Positions 15,779 to 24,469 of a stretch of DNA of 64,000 nt are shown here, piece by piece. How positions within the stretch are numbered: the stretch's first letter is position 1; each line of letters starts with the position of its first letter. Position numbers and translations under genes: made by a program. Location of the stretch: assembly GCA_004293165.1 (NCBI GenBank), contig RDYL01000005.1, forward strand, positions 1 through 64,000, read 5' to 3'. The notes below the pieces were generated by a model. The model had not been told where the DNA came from, made no database searches, and worked only from the letters and a program-made list of their open reading frames with translations. The DNA comes from Flavobacteriia bacterium (lineage in GTDB: Bacteria > Bacteroidota > Bacteroidia > Flavobacteriales > Flavobacteriaceae).

Positions 15779-15937
15779 GTCAATTCGACTGGTTTTTAAA
15801 AGTAAAAATGCTAATTTTTGCTTTTGAAAAATGTATCGAGAACTATAGAAACGAAATCAAAATCCTATAGTTCTCGATACTTTTTTTATTTGGAAATCTT
15901 AGGCTTTCCAAATAAAAAACACTCCACTCGAAATGAC
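15779..15937. repeat. MITE/REP-like element with two perfect hairpins
   Basis: Ends GTCAATTCGACTGG (15779-15792) and CCACTCGAAATGAC (15924-15937) are inverted repeats matching at 12 of 14 positions. Inside are two stems: a 16-bp perfect stem GTATCGAGAACTATAG (15833-15848) with 15865-15880, and a 15-bp perfect stem 15882-15896 with 15905-15919. The TTTCGAGTGG ends and the TATCGAGAAC core resemble an intergenic repeat I recall from many flavobacterial genomes, not checked here. The first stem plus T-run may also terminate era. The rest of 15744-16046 holds no gene. Confidence 0.65.
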
Positions 15938-16046
15938 GCTGGTGGAATTATACTTTCATTTGAATTGTAAATTTTCTTTTTTGACAGAATCAATAAATGA
16001 TTTTATTAGTTTAAAACTGTAACAAATTCAGTTTGACAGACATAAA

Positions 16047-16538
16047 TTATTCCAAAACCCTATACATCAAATCTTCTAATTCGTGCATTTGAGGCACACC
16101 GCGTTCTCTGTTTAATCGCGCCATAAAATAGAGTGAAAACCAAAAAAATACCATGATTGCCATAATGCTAAAATCCAATACCACAGATTGTTTAAGTGAC
16201 CAATGTGTGTAAGCCATCATAGCAAAAACTAAAAACAATCCTGCAATGATAAAGTGAAGAAACATAAAAAGCGTCCAAAACAATTGCTCTGGACCAAAAA
16301 GGCCTTTTACTGTTGTTTTGTCTTCATTAGCTTCTAATTCCAAATGTAAAAATGGGGAATAGTATTTTCGTTTTTCTTTGCTGAAATAGAAATACAAATG
16401 CTCGTCGATTATTTTGATTTGGTAATCGGCTTTGAGTTCAGTTTTTAGTTGTTTTGCTTTTTCTAAAATTTTATCGACACTATTTTTTGATTCAACTTCA
16501 AACTTTGGTCGTAGTGCAATACTTTTTTCAGGTTCCAT
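16047..16538 (-). CDS. Small membrane protein of unknown function
   Basis: A 163-aa protein from the ATG at 16538; an in-frame TTG at 16577 would add 13 residues but is less likely. Residues about 1-85 are charged and soluble. Two transmembrane helices lie at about 90-115 and 122-142, and a short cytoplasmic tail ends MHELEDLMYRVLE. It is not recognised as a named family. It is divergent from der, with a 242-base gap that contains the der promoter. Confidence 0.6.
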   Translation of the reverse strand: MEPEKSIALRPKFEVESKNSVDKILEKAKQLKTELKADYQIKIIDEHLYFYFSKEKRKYYSPFLHLELEANEDKTTVKGLFGPEQLFWTLFMFLHFIIAGLFLVFAMMAYTHWSLKQSVVLDFSIMAIMVFFWFSLYFMARLNRERGVPQMHELEDLMYRVLE

Positions 16539-16754
16539 TTCTTCTGATTTTAAAGCTAATATATACAATTTTAACAAATGTTGAATGATTTTCTCAATTT
16601 AGCCCAGATAGAAACGGAAACCCCGCAAATTTTTGACCTATTTTTTCTTTTTATTTGGACAGCGACCTTAGAAGCTGACCGAATAAATTTAGAAAAAAAG
16701 AGCTAAAATTGTGGAGTTGTAGTGGATAGCTGGAAAAAGCTCCAAAAAAAATCG

Positions 16755-16762
16755 TACTTTTG
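16755..16762 (+). promoter_or_regulatory. -7 box of der (TACTTTTG)
   Basis: TACTTTTG fits TAnnTTTG and lies 18 bases before the der ATG at 16781. It overlaps an in-frame TTG at 16760, which rules that TTG out as a start. Confidence 0.65.
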
Positions 16763-16780
16763 CCGATTCAAAATAAGATT

Positions 16781-18091
16781 ATGAATAATATTGTTGCCAT
16801 TGTAGGAAGACCAAATGTTGGAAAATCCACATTTTTTAACCGTTTAATTCAGCGAAGAGAAGCTATTGTTGACTCGGTAAGCGGTGTTACGCGTGATAGA
16901 AATTATGGAAAAAGTGAGTGGAACGGAAAGGAGTTTTCTGTAATTGATACGGGAGGTTATATCAAAGGTTCTGACGATATTTTTGAAGCTGAAATTCGTC
17001 GTCAAGTAGAATTAGCTATTGATGAAGCAGATGCTATTATTTTTGTGGTGGATGTAGAAGAAGGCATTACGCCAATGGATGATGAAGTGGCTAAATTGCT
17101 AAGAAAAGTTACAAAACCCGTTTTATTAGTAGTAAATAAGGTAGATAATGCAATGCGTGAAAAAGACGCTATTGAGTTTTATAATTTAGGATTAGGAGAA
17201 TACTATTCGATTTCGGGAATGAGCGGAAGCGGAACAGGAGAACTTTTAGACAAATTAGTCGAAGTATTACCTGAAATGCCAGAAGTTACCGAAGAGATGG
17301 AACCATTACCACGTTTTTGTGTTGTTGGAAGACCAAATGCAGGAAAATCGTCGTTCATCAACGCTTTAATTGGCGAAGATAGATTTGTGGTAACCGACAT
17401 TGCAGGAACTACTCGTGATGCCATTGATACGAAATACAACCGTTTTGGATTTGAATTCAACTTGGTAGATACGGCTGGAATTAGACGTAAAGCGAAAGTA
17501 AAAGAAGATTTAGAGTTTTACTCTGTAATGCGTTCGGTAAGAGCTATTGAACACAGTGATGTTTGTTTATTAGTTATTGATGCAACTCGTGGATTTGAAG
17601 GACAAGACCAAAGTATTTTTTGGTTGGCTGAAAAAAACCGAAAAGGTGTTGTTATCTTAGTAAACAAATGGGATTTGGTGGAAAAAGACACCATGACTAC
17701 TCGTGATTACGAACGTAAGATTAGAGAAGAATTACAACCATTTACCGATGTGCCTATTCTTTTTGTTTCAGCTTTAACCAAACAACGTTTATTAAAAGCA
17801 TTAGAAACTGCAGTAGAAGTTTTTGAAAACAGAAAACAACGTATTTCAACTTCAAAATTCAACGAGTTGATGTTGCCAATTATTGAAGCAACGCCACCAC
17901 CCGCTTTGAAAGGAAAATATGTAAAAATTAAATATTGTATGCAGTTGCCAACACCAACGCCTCAGTTTGTATTTTTTGCCAACTTACCGCAATATGTAAA
18001 AGATCCTTACAAACGTTTTATTGAAAATAAATTGAGAGAACAATACAACTTTAGTGGCGTTCCAATTGACATTTATTTCAGACAGAAATAG
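16781..18091 (+). CDS. der: GTPase Der (EngA)
   Basis: A 436-aa protein with two tandem GTPase domains, needed for 50S ribosome assembly. The first P-loop GRPNVGKST begins at residue 9 and the second, GRPNAGKSS, at about 184. Both have DTxG switch motifs (DTGG, DTAG) and NKxD (NKVD, NKWD). A KH-like C-terminal domain follows and ends [10 protein letters not shown]. The ATG at 16781 is chosen over the upstream TTG because of the promoter position. A clear terminator follows. Confidence 0.96.
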   Translation: MNNIVAIVGRPNVGKSTFFNRLIQRREAIVDSVSGVTRDRNYGKSEWNGKEFSVIDTGGYIKGSDDIFEAEIRRQVELAIDEADAIIFVVDVEEGITPMDDEVAKLLRKVTKPVLLVVNKVDNAMREKDAIEFYNLGLGEYYSISGMSGSGTGELLDKLVEVLPEMPEVTEEMEPLPRFCVVGRPNAGKSSFINALIGEDRFVVTDIAGTTRDAIDTKYNRFGFEFNLVDTAGIRRKAKVKEDLEFYSVMRSVRAIEHSDVCLLVIDATRGFEGQDQSIFWLAEKNRKGVVILVNKWDLVEKDTMTTRDYERKIREELQPFTDVPILFVSALTKQRLLKALETAVEVFENRKQRISTSKFNELMLPIIEATPPPALKGKYVKIKYCMQLPTPTPQFVFFANLPQYVKDPYKRFIENKLREQYNFSGVPIDIYFRQK

Positions 18092-18094
18092 TTG

Positions 18095-18124
18095 AAAAAC
18101 CGAAGTTAACGCTTCGGTTTTTTT
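18095..18124 (+). terminator. Terminator of der
   Basis: AAACCGAAG (18097-18105) pairs with CTTCGGTTT (18112-18120) around TTAACG, followed by T residues. Confidence 0.85.
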
Positions 18125-18222
18125 GTGTTTATTGTTAAACTTTTCGTAAGAAAATTTTTATTCACACAATAAATATTTTATTTCGCTGTTAATTACACTT
18201 TACAACTTTTAATTCATTTTCT

Positions 18223-21012
18223 ATGTTTAAAAATTTTATTTATCTAGTAGCATTGCTTTTTTGTACTTTATCTAGCTTTGGTCAAAATTCAATTTCGTTA
18301 AAAGGAAAAATTATAGATAAAAACACTTCGGTTCCTTTAGAATCGGCTACTATTTATTTAAAGTCTGCAAAAGATTCAACTTTGATTGATTATACGATTT
18401 CAGATAAAAATGGGAATTTTGCTTTTAAAACAAAAAAAATGGATAATTCCATCTATTTTAAAATTTCTTATATTGGATACTATGATTATTCAGAAAAAAT
18501 TGAAAATTTAAAAGCAGATAAGGATTTTGGTTCCATAAGACTCGAAGAAAATGTAAGTTCTTTAAAAGAAGTTGTAATACAATCAGAAGCACCTCCTGTA
18601 ACCATTAAAAATGATACTTTAGAATTTAATGCTTCCTCATTTAAAGTTCGCCCTGATGCCAATGTGGAAGCCTTATTAAAGCAACTTCCAGGCGTTGAAA
18701 TCGACGAAGAAGGTAAAATTACAGTTAATGGAAAAGAAGTGAATAATATCTTAGTGAACGGAAAACCTTTCTTTGGTAAAGACGGTAAAATTGCAACACA
18801 AAATTTACCCGCAGAAATTATCGACAAAGTCCAAGTAACGGACACAAAAACTAAAGAAGAAGAATTATCGGGTCAGAACGCCACATCGGATGAAAAAACA
18901 ATCAATTTAACCATTCAGGAAGATAAAAATAAAGGCGTTTTTGGTAAAGTCAACGTGGGTTATGGAACCGAAGATAGATATGAATCGAGTTTGTTATTTA
19001 ACTATTTTAAAGACACTCAAAAAATTAGCATCTTAGGATCTTCAAACAATGTTAATTCAATTGGATTTTCAATGGATGAAATTTTTGATAATATGGGTGG
19101 CGGCAGAAATAACTCAATTTGGGTAAACGACAACGGTAGCTTTGGCATCAATGGGATGCAATTTGGAGGCAACAACGGTATTACCCAATCTAATATGATT
19201 GGAATTAATTTTGCTGACGAATGGGCAAAAAAGAAAATAAATCCAAATGGTAGCTACTACTATTCTAATGCAGAAACCAAGAACAATAACAGAACTAATA
19301 GAATAAATTTATTACCAACAGGAAACAGCACCACACTAGCAGAATCAAAAACAAAATCAAGTACGGATGGTCATAACATAGGAATGGATTTTGAAATTAA
19401 ACTTGATTCTACTACTACAATTTATATGAGTCCTAGTTTTGCTAAAAGTGAAATAAAAAACAAAAACACTGGCTTTGATGCTACTTTTGAAGAAACTGGA
19501 GTCGCTTTAAACGAAAATACCACGGACAATAATTGGTCAAGCCAAAACAACACTTTTAGAAACAACATTTATTTTTATAAAGGTTTAAAGAAAAAAGGAA
19601 GAGGAATTAGTGCTTCGGTTGAAAATGAAAACAGTAAAAACGAATCTGATTTATTTACTAAAACAACCACCACATTCTTTCAGTCTGGAAGTACTGATGA
19701 CGATAGAAATCAATTCAGAATCGACAATTCAAAATCAGATAGTTTTAGAGCTGAAATAGGCTATAACGAACCGTTAAGAGATTCATTGGTTTTTAACTTT
19801 GAAACTATTTATAAATATAAAAAAAATAAAGATACACGAGAAACGTATGATTTTGACGGCGTATTTAATTCTTATACAAATTTTAACGACCTTCTTTCAA
19901 ATGACATCGCCTCCTCTACTTCTTCAGTAGCTCCAATGATTGGAATAAGCATTAGAAAAAAGAAAATTAGAGGTAGTATTTCTATGGGAACAGAGATTAT
20001 CAGATTCAACAACCAATCTAATTATATATCAAATTTAACTACGGTAAATAAAAACTACATCTATCCTAAAATGAATGGTTATATTAATATTACACTTGGT
20101 AAGTCTAAATCGATATACAGTTATTATTCCTATGAAGTTAATTTACCTTCAGCAAACCAAATTTTACCCTTCCAAAATTTAGGAAATCCACTAAACACTT
20201 ATATTGGAAATGCTGACTTAAAACCAAACGAAAACTACTCTATTTATACGAATTTCAATAATTATGATTATGCAACACGTAGTGGTTTTTATGCCTATGT
20301 TGGCGGCGATTACAATGTAAACCAAATAGTGGCTTCAACCACATATGATGCCGATTTTAAAGCAACTACCACTTATCAAAATGTAGACAGAGCGTATAAC
20401 ACTTATATTGGCTTTAGTTTAAACAAATCATTAAAGAAAGAAAAAAGAACGTTTAAATATGGTTTTGGACTACAATTAGGTTATAATTATGACCAAGGGT
20501 TAACCAATACTGAATTATTTGAATCTAAAGGTTTAACGCTAAATCCAAGAGCTAACATTTCTTGGTCAATTGACGAAATAATTACGATAAATCCCTCATA
20601 CAAATACACTTACATTACCAATGATTTTACGAATTATGTAATTGAAAACACCAAAAACTTCCTGCACAGTGCCAAGTTAGAAATCACCAGTTATTGGCCT
20701 AAAAAAGTGGTCGTAGGAAGTGATTTTGGATACAACTACAACTCCAATATTGCAGATGGTTTTCAAAAAGATTTCTATTTATGGAATTTAAGTTTGGGTT
20801 ATAATTTCTATCAAGACCAATTATTAGCGAAAGTAAAAGTATACGATGTTTTAAATCAAAACATCAGTTCAACAAGAACTATTACACCAACAGCTATTAC
20901 GGATATGGAAAATACGGTTTTACAACAATATGTCATGTTTTCTTTAACCTATAAATTAGAAAAATTTGGCGGCAAGAAAAAAGATGATGGCTCCATGATT
21001 TTTATAGATTAA
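18223..21012 (+). CDS. TonB-receptor-like outer membrane beta-barrel protein
   Basis: A 929-aa outer-membrane protein. It has a signal peptide (1-20), a carboxypeptidase-regulatory-like beta-sandwich at about 24-105 (SLKGKIIDKNTSVPLESATI), a plug-like domain at about 120-220 (LLKQLPGVEIDEEGKITVNG and ILVNGKPFFGKDG), then a long 22-strand-type barrel of the OMP_b-brl family to the C-terminus. The plug and CarboxypepD domain are those of TonB-dependent receptors, but no SusD partner or obvious substrate gene is adjacent, so the ligand is unknown. It has its own terminator and appears monocistronic. Confidence 0.85.
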   Translation: MFKNFIYLVALLFCTLSSFGQNSISLKGKIIDKNTSVPLESATIYLKSAKDSTLIDYTISDKNGNFAFKTKKMDNSIYFKISYIGYYDYSEKIENLKADKDFGSIRLEENVSSLKEVVIQSEAPPVTIKNDTLEFNASSFKVRPDANVEALLKQLPGVEIDEEGKITVNGKEVNNILVNGKPFFGKDGKIATQNLPAEIIDKVQVTDTKTKEEELSGQNATSDEKTINLTIQEDKNKGVFGKVNVGYGTEDRYESSLLFNYFKDTQKISILGSSNNVNSIGFSMDEIFDNMGGGRNNSIWVNDNGSFGINGMQFGGNNGITQSNMIGINFADEWAKKKINPNGSYYYSNAETKNNNRTNRINLLPTGNSTTLAESKTKSSTDGHNIGMDFEIKLDSTTTIYMSPSFAKSEIKNKNTGFDATFEETGVALNENTTDNNWSSQNNTFRNNIYFYKGLKKKGRGISASVENENSKNESDLFTKTTTTFFQSGSTDDDRNQFRIDNSKSDSFRAEIGYNEPLRDSLVFNFETIYKYKKNKDTRETYDFDGVFNSYTNFNDLLSNDIASSTSSVAPMIGISIRKKKIRGSISMGTEIIRFNNQSNYISNLTTVNKNYIYPKMNGYINITLGKSKSIYSYYSYEVNLPSANQILPFQNLGNPLNTYIGNADLKPNENYSIYTNFNNYDYATRSGFYAYVGGDYNVNQIVASTTYDADFKATTTYQNVDRAYNTYIGFSLNKSLKKEKRTFKYGFGLQLGYNYDQGLTNTELFESKGLTLNPRANISWSIDEIITINPSYKYTYITNDFTNYVIENTKNFLHSAKLEITSYWPKKVVVGSDFGYNYNSNIADGFQKDFYLWNLSLGYNFYQDQLLAKVKVYDVLNQNISSTRTITPTAITDMENTVLQQYVMFSLTYKLEKFGGKKKDDGSMIFID

Positions 21013-21014
21013 AC

Positions 21015-21048
21015 AAAAAACTCGTTAGAAATTCTAACGAGTTTTTTT
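21015..21048. terminator. Bidirectional terminator
   Basis: AAAAAACTCGTTAGAA pairs with TTCTAACGAGTTTTTT, flanked by an A-run and a T-run. It lies between the convergent barrel gene and the TPM-domain gene. Confidence 0.85.
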
Positions 21049-21073
21049 ATACTTTTTATTTTTCACTTCAAAG

Positions 21074-21838
21074 CTACCAACTTCCACCAGCACCTCCACC
21101 CGAGAAACCGCCGCCACCGAAGCCACCGCCGAAACCTCCAGAAGAACCACCGCCAAAACTTCCGCCACCAAAGCCACCGTTACCTCTTCCAAGGCTACTA
21201 AGTATAATAATGTCTCCTAAATCTAAACCGCCACCGCCTCTAAAATTTCCGCCGCCTTTATTTCCTCTGGAAGCTAAAACCAATAGAATAATAACAAAAA
21301 CAACAATCAAAATGAATGGTAAAGGATTACTTGATTCTTTTCTAGAGCCTTTATATTTTCCTTTTAAAACTTCAAAAATAGCATCGGTGCCTTTATCAAG
21401 ACCTAAGTAAAAGTTTCCTGCTTTGAATTCAGGAATAATTATATTACGGATAAGCTCTCCATTTATTCCGGCAGTTAATCTATCTTCAACGCCATATCCA
21501 GGAGAAATCCATATCTTTTTATCGTTTTTGGCAAAAAGAATGATAATTCCGTTATCATTTTGCTCACTTCCACCAATTCCCCATGTTTGTCCCCATCTTG
21601 GAGTTAGAATCCCAATGTCTTCACCTTTTAAATCTTCAATTGTAATTAAGACGATTTGAGTAGTCGTAGAATCGGAATATCGAATTAACTTGTTTTCTAA
21701 TTCTTTTTCTTCTAGAGGATTTAAAATATCAGCATAATCATAAACACTGGTTTGAAAACTAGGTCGATCAGGAATAGTAAACTGCGCTTGAGCAACAATC
21801 CCAGTTAAAACCAATACAAATAAAAATAACTTTCTCAT
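21074..21838 (-). CDS. TPM-domain membrane protein with glycine-rich tail
   Basis: A 254-aa protein. It has a signal peptide (1-19, ending AQA-QF), a TPM_phosphatase domain at about 25-150 (YDYADILNPLEEKELENKL, TQIVLITIEDLKGEDIG, NDNGIIILFA), a transmembrane helix at about 173-190, and a long glycine/serine-rich tail. This is the YgcG-like architecture. The frame is open 14 codons further upstream, but the ATG at 21838 gives a proper signal peptide and starts one base after the stop of the preceding gene. It is the last gene of a LemA-TPM-TPM operon. Confidence 0.85.
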   Translation of the reverse strand: MRKLFLFVLVLTGIVAQAQFTIPDRPSFQTSVYDYADILNPLEEKELENKLIRYSDSTTTQIVLITIEDLKGEDIGILTPRWGQTWGIGGSEQNDNGIIILFAKNDKKIWISPGYGVEDRLTAGINGELIRNIIIPEFKAGNFYLGLDKGTDAIFEVLKGKYKGSRKESSNPLPFILIVVFVIILLVLASRGNKGGGNFRGGGGLDLGDIIILSSLGRGNGGFGGGSFGGGSSGGFGGGFGGGGFSGGGAGGSW

Positions 21839-21839
21839 A

Positions 21840-22277
21840 TTAGTTTCTTGAGATTTCGTTAGACAATTCGTTTGTATCATCTGATTGATATGGGAAATAG
21901 TGTTTTAATCGTTGTCCGGCTTGTAAAATACCTTCGACTAAGCCTTTTTTAAAATTTCCTTCTTTAAAATTTGCAATTACAGTATCTTTTGTACAATCCC
22001 AAAAATCAGATTCAACTACATCATTGATACCTTTGTCGCCAATAATAGCAAACTTTTTATCAGAAACACATATATAAAACAAAACACCATTTCGATCTTT
22101 CGTTTCGTTCATTTTCAACTCAAAAAAAACCTCTTGAGCTCTGTCAAGAGGTGATTTTTCTGAATGTTCTTCTATATGCACTCTAATTTCTCCCGAAGTG
22201 TTTTTTTCGGCTTCAACAATAGATGAAACAATTTCTTGCTCATCTTGTTTTGTTAAGAAATCTTTGGTTTTAGACAT
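21840..22277 (-). CDS. Stand-alone TPM-domain protein
   Basis: A 145-aa protein consisting of one TPM domain (SGEIRVHIEE, RNGVLFYICVSDKKFAIIGDKGI, FKEGNFKKGLVEGI). It lacks the signal peptide and membrane helix of its neighbour. Its ATG overlaps the stop codon of the lemA-like gene by one base (TAATG), and its stop is one base from the next ATG, so the three are translationally coupled. TPM/LemA pairs are thought to act in membrane or photosystem-type repair in other organisms; the role here is unknown. Confidence 0.85.
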   Translation of the reverse strand: MSKTKDFLTKQDEQEIVSSIVEAEKNTSGEIRVHIEEHSEKSPLDRAQEVFFELKMNETKDRNGVLFYICVSDKKFAIIGDKGINDVVESDFWDCTKDTVIANFKEGNFKKGLVEGILQAGQRLKHYFPYQSDDTNELSNEISRN

Positions 22278-22882
22278 TATTTTTTCTCGCTATTAAAGTC
22301 AAAATCTACCTCTACTGGTTTTTCAGCTCCTGCAACCGCTTTAAAAACAGCTTTCTCTTTATAATCTGATAAAATTAAACTTCTAGGTATTTTTAATACA
22401 TAGTTGTTATATTTTTCAACAGATTCGTTAAAACGTGTTCTAGCCGTTAAAATTTGATTTTCAGTACTAGCCAATTCATCTTGTAATTTCAAGAAATTTT
22501 GATTCGCTTTTAGGTCTGGATATTTCTCAACAGTAACCAATAATCTAGATAAAGCAGAAGAAACACCACTTTGAGCTTGATTAAATTGTTCAAATTGTTC
22601 TGGAGTAATGTTTGTTGGATCAACAGTAATAGATGTTGCTTTAGCTCTGGCCGAAACAACTGCTTCTAAAGTAGATTTTTCAAAATCAGCAGCACCTTTT
22701 ACAGTTTTAACTAAATTTCCAATTAAGTCATTTCTTCTTTGATACGAAGTTTCTACATTTCCCCATTCTTTTTTTACAGCTTGATCAACTGTAATTGCTC
22801 CATTTTTAACACTAATATACCAAAACAAAAGGATTAACAATAATCCACCACCAATCATCCAAGGCAAAAATTTTCTCATCAT
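22277..22882 (-). CDS. LemA family protein
   Basis: A 201-aa protein with one N-terminal membrane helix (about 8-24) and a helical-bundle LemA domain. The diagnostic sequence YQRRNDLIGNLVKTVKG is at about 48-64, the ARAKA segment follows, and KYPDLKANQNFLKLQDELASTENQI is near the middle. It is usually associated with TPM proteins, as here. It is the first gene of the operon, 29 bases below the MerR gene on the same strand. Confidence 0.92.
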   Translation of the reverse strand: MMRKFLPWMIGGGLLLILLFWYISVKNGAITVDQAVKKEWGNVETSYQRRNDLIGNLVKTVKGAADFEKSTLEAVVSARAKATSITVDPTNITPEQFEQFNQAQSGVSSALSRLLVTVEKYPDLKANQNFLKLQDELASTENQILTARTRFNESVEKYNNYVLKIPRSLILSDYKEKAVFKAVAGAEKPVEVDFDFNSEKK

Positions 22883-22911
22883 TTTTTTAATTTTAAAGTT
22901 TACTAATTTAT

Positions 22912-23244
22912 TTAAAGTTGATTTTTAATCGTATTCAATTGTGCTTTAATCGTTTCTAATTTGCTGATAATTTCAAATTTATCTAAGGTTTTTTTCTGAC
23001 CTTCTTTCAAATGTATTTTGGCGCCTTCTAAGGTAAATCCACGCTCTTTTACTAAATGATATATCAATTGCAAATTCTTTACATCTTCGGGCGTAAACAT
23101 CCGATTTCCTTTGGCGTTTTTCTTTGGTTTTAGAATATCAAATTCTTTATCCCAAAAACGAATTAAGGAGGCATTCACGTCAAAGGCTTTGGCAATTTCG
23201 CCAATGCTGTAATATCTTTTATTTGGTGCTAATTCTAAATGCAT
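22912..23244 (-). CDS. MerR-family transcriptional regulator
   Basis: A 110-aa regulator. A winged helix-turn-helix is at about 10-80 (YSIGEIAKAFDVNASLIRFWDKEF, then MFTPEDVKNLQLIYHLVKERGFTLEGAKIHL), followed by a short helical dimerisation tail. It lacks the long ligand-binding domain and the metal-binding cysteines of classical MerR. It lies 29 bases upstream of the lemA operon and may belong to the same transcript. The target is unknown. Confidence 0.85.
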   Translation of the reverse strand: MHLELAPNKRYYSIGEIAKAFDVNASLIRFWDKEFDILKPKKNAKGNRMFTPEDVKNLQLIYHLVKERGFTLEGAKIHLKEGQKKTLDKFEIISKLETIKAQLNTIKNQL

Positions 23245-23315
23245 TTTTTAAATTCAATTTTTAATTTTTGGAACATATGTTAATGAAATTTGAAAAATTA
23301 AAATTACTCCTAGCT

Positions 23316-24293
23316 CTAATCCAGCGATTGGTTTTCTTGGTTTGCTAATTTTGAAATTTCTATATACTCTTTCGCCGAAATACTTCCATAATAGAAATTC
23401 AGAGGATTTACTCGTTCTCCATTTTTAAGCACTTCATAATGTAAATGTGGCGCCTGACTTCTTCCTGTACTGCCTACATAACCAATAATATCACCTCTTT
23501 TTACACGTTGCCCTGGTCTACATTTGTATTTACTTAAATGCGCATACAACGTTTTATAGCCATAACCATGATTAATTTCAATATGATTTCCATAACCCGA
23601 TAATGAAGCATCTGCTTTATAAACTACACCATCCCCTGTGGCATAAATTGGCGTTCCTGTTCGTGCAGTAAAGTCCATTCCATAATGAAACTTTCTGATT
23701 TTTGTAAATGGGTCACTTCGATATCCGTAACCAGAAGCCATGTGTTTTAAATCCTCGTTTTTAACCGGTTGAATCGCTGGAATTGCCGCCAACAATTTCT
23801 CTTTTTTCTTTGCTAAAGCAACAATTTCATCCAATGATTTCGATTGAATTACCAATTCTTTCGTTAATATATCTACCCGTTTAGTTGTATTTTCTAACAA
23901 CTCTGAATTATTATAGCCTTGCAAATCTTTATACCTATTCACGCCGCCAAAACCTGCTTTTCGCTCTTCTTCTGAAATTGGTGTTGCGTTAAAATATATA
24001 CGGTAAATATCGTTATCTCTATTTTCAATCGCTTCTAAAACCTCATTCATCAAATCAATTTTTTTATTCAAAACCTTGTAATTTAAAGCTAATGCTTCAA
24101 TTTCTCTTGCCTGAATTTTATCTTTTGGGGTTTCAAAATAACTCGTGTTAATCAACAATAGAAAAATAAGAAAGCCAAATAAAGCCGATGACAATAAAAA
24201 CAGCACTACATAAGCAAATTTTTTCCTTTTTTTAGTTCGGATTCGCTTATATGCTAAATTTTCTGAATCGTAATAATATTTTACCTTCGACAT
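23316..24293 (-). CDS. M23 family metallopeptidase (LytM domain), membrane-anchored
   Basis: A 325-aa cell-wall endopeptidase or divisome-type LytM protein. A basic N-terminus leads into one transmembrane helix (about 27-50), then a periplasmic coiled-coil (about 60-165) and a LytM domain (about 185-305). Zinc ligands H203 and D207 (HYGMDF) and H285 in HLHYEV are intact, with H252 in AHLS, so it should be catalytic. Related flavobacterial proteins sit next to alaS, as here. The gene is divergent from alaS across a 176-base gap. Confidence 0.9.
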   Translation of the reverse strand: MSKVKYYYDSENLAYKRIRTKKRKKFAYVVLFLLSSALFGFLIFLLLINTSYFETPKDKIQAREIEALALNYKVLNKKIDLMNEVLEAIENRDNDIYRIYFNATPISEEERKAGFGGVNRYKDLQGYNNSELLENTTKRVDILTKELVIQSKSLDEIVALAKKKEKLLAAIPAIQPVKNEDLKHMASGYGYRSDPFTKIRKFHYGMDFTARTGTPIYATGDGVVYKADASLSGYGNHIEINHGYGYKTLYAHLSKYKCRPGQRVKRGDIIGYVGSTGRSQAPHLHYEVLKNGERVNPLNFYYGSISAKEYIEISKLANQENQSLD

Positions 24294-24469
24294 ATATGAA
24301 AATATACTATTTTTGTGCCAAATTTATTGATTGACATAGGTTATACGAACAAATTTAAGAAATGTTTCATTCTAAAGCTATTTTATTTTTTAGTTGAACT
24401 ATTTTTAGAGAGCATCACGTAGTTTCCTACCAACAATAAACAGTAAAAAACAGAACTAAATTATTGATA

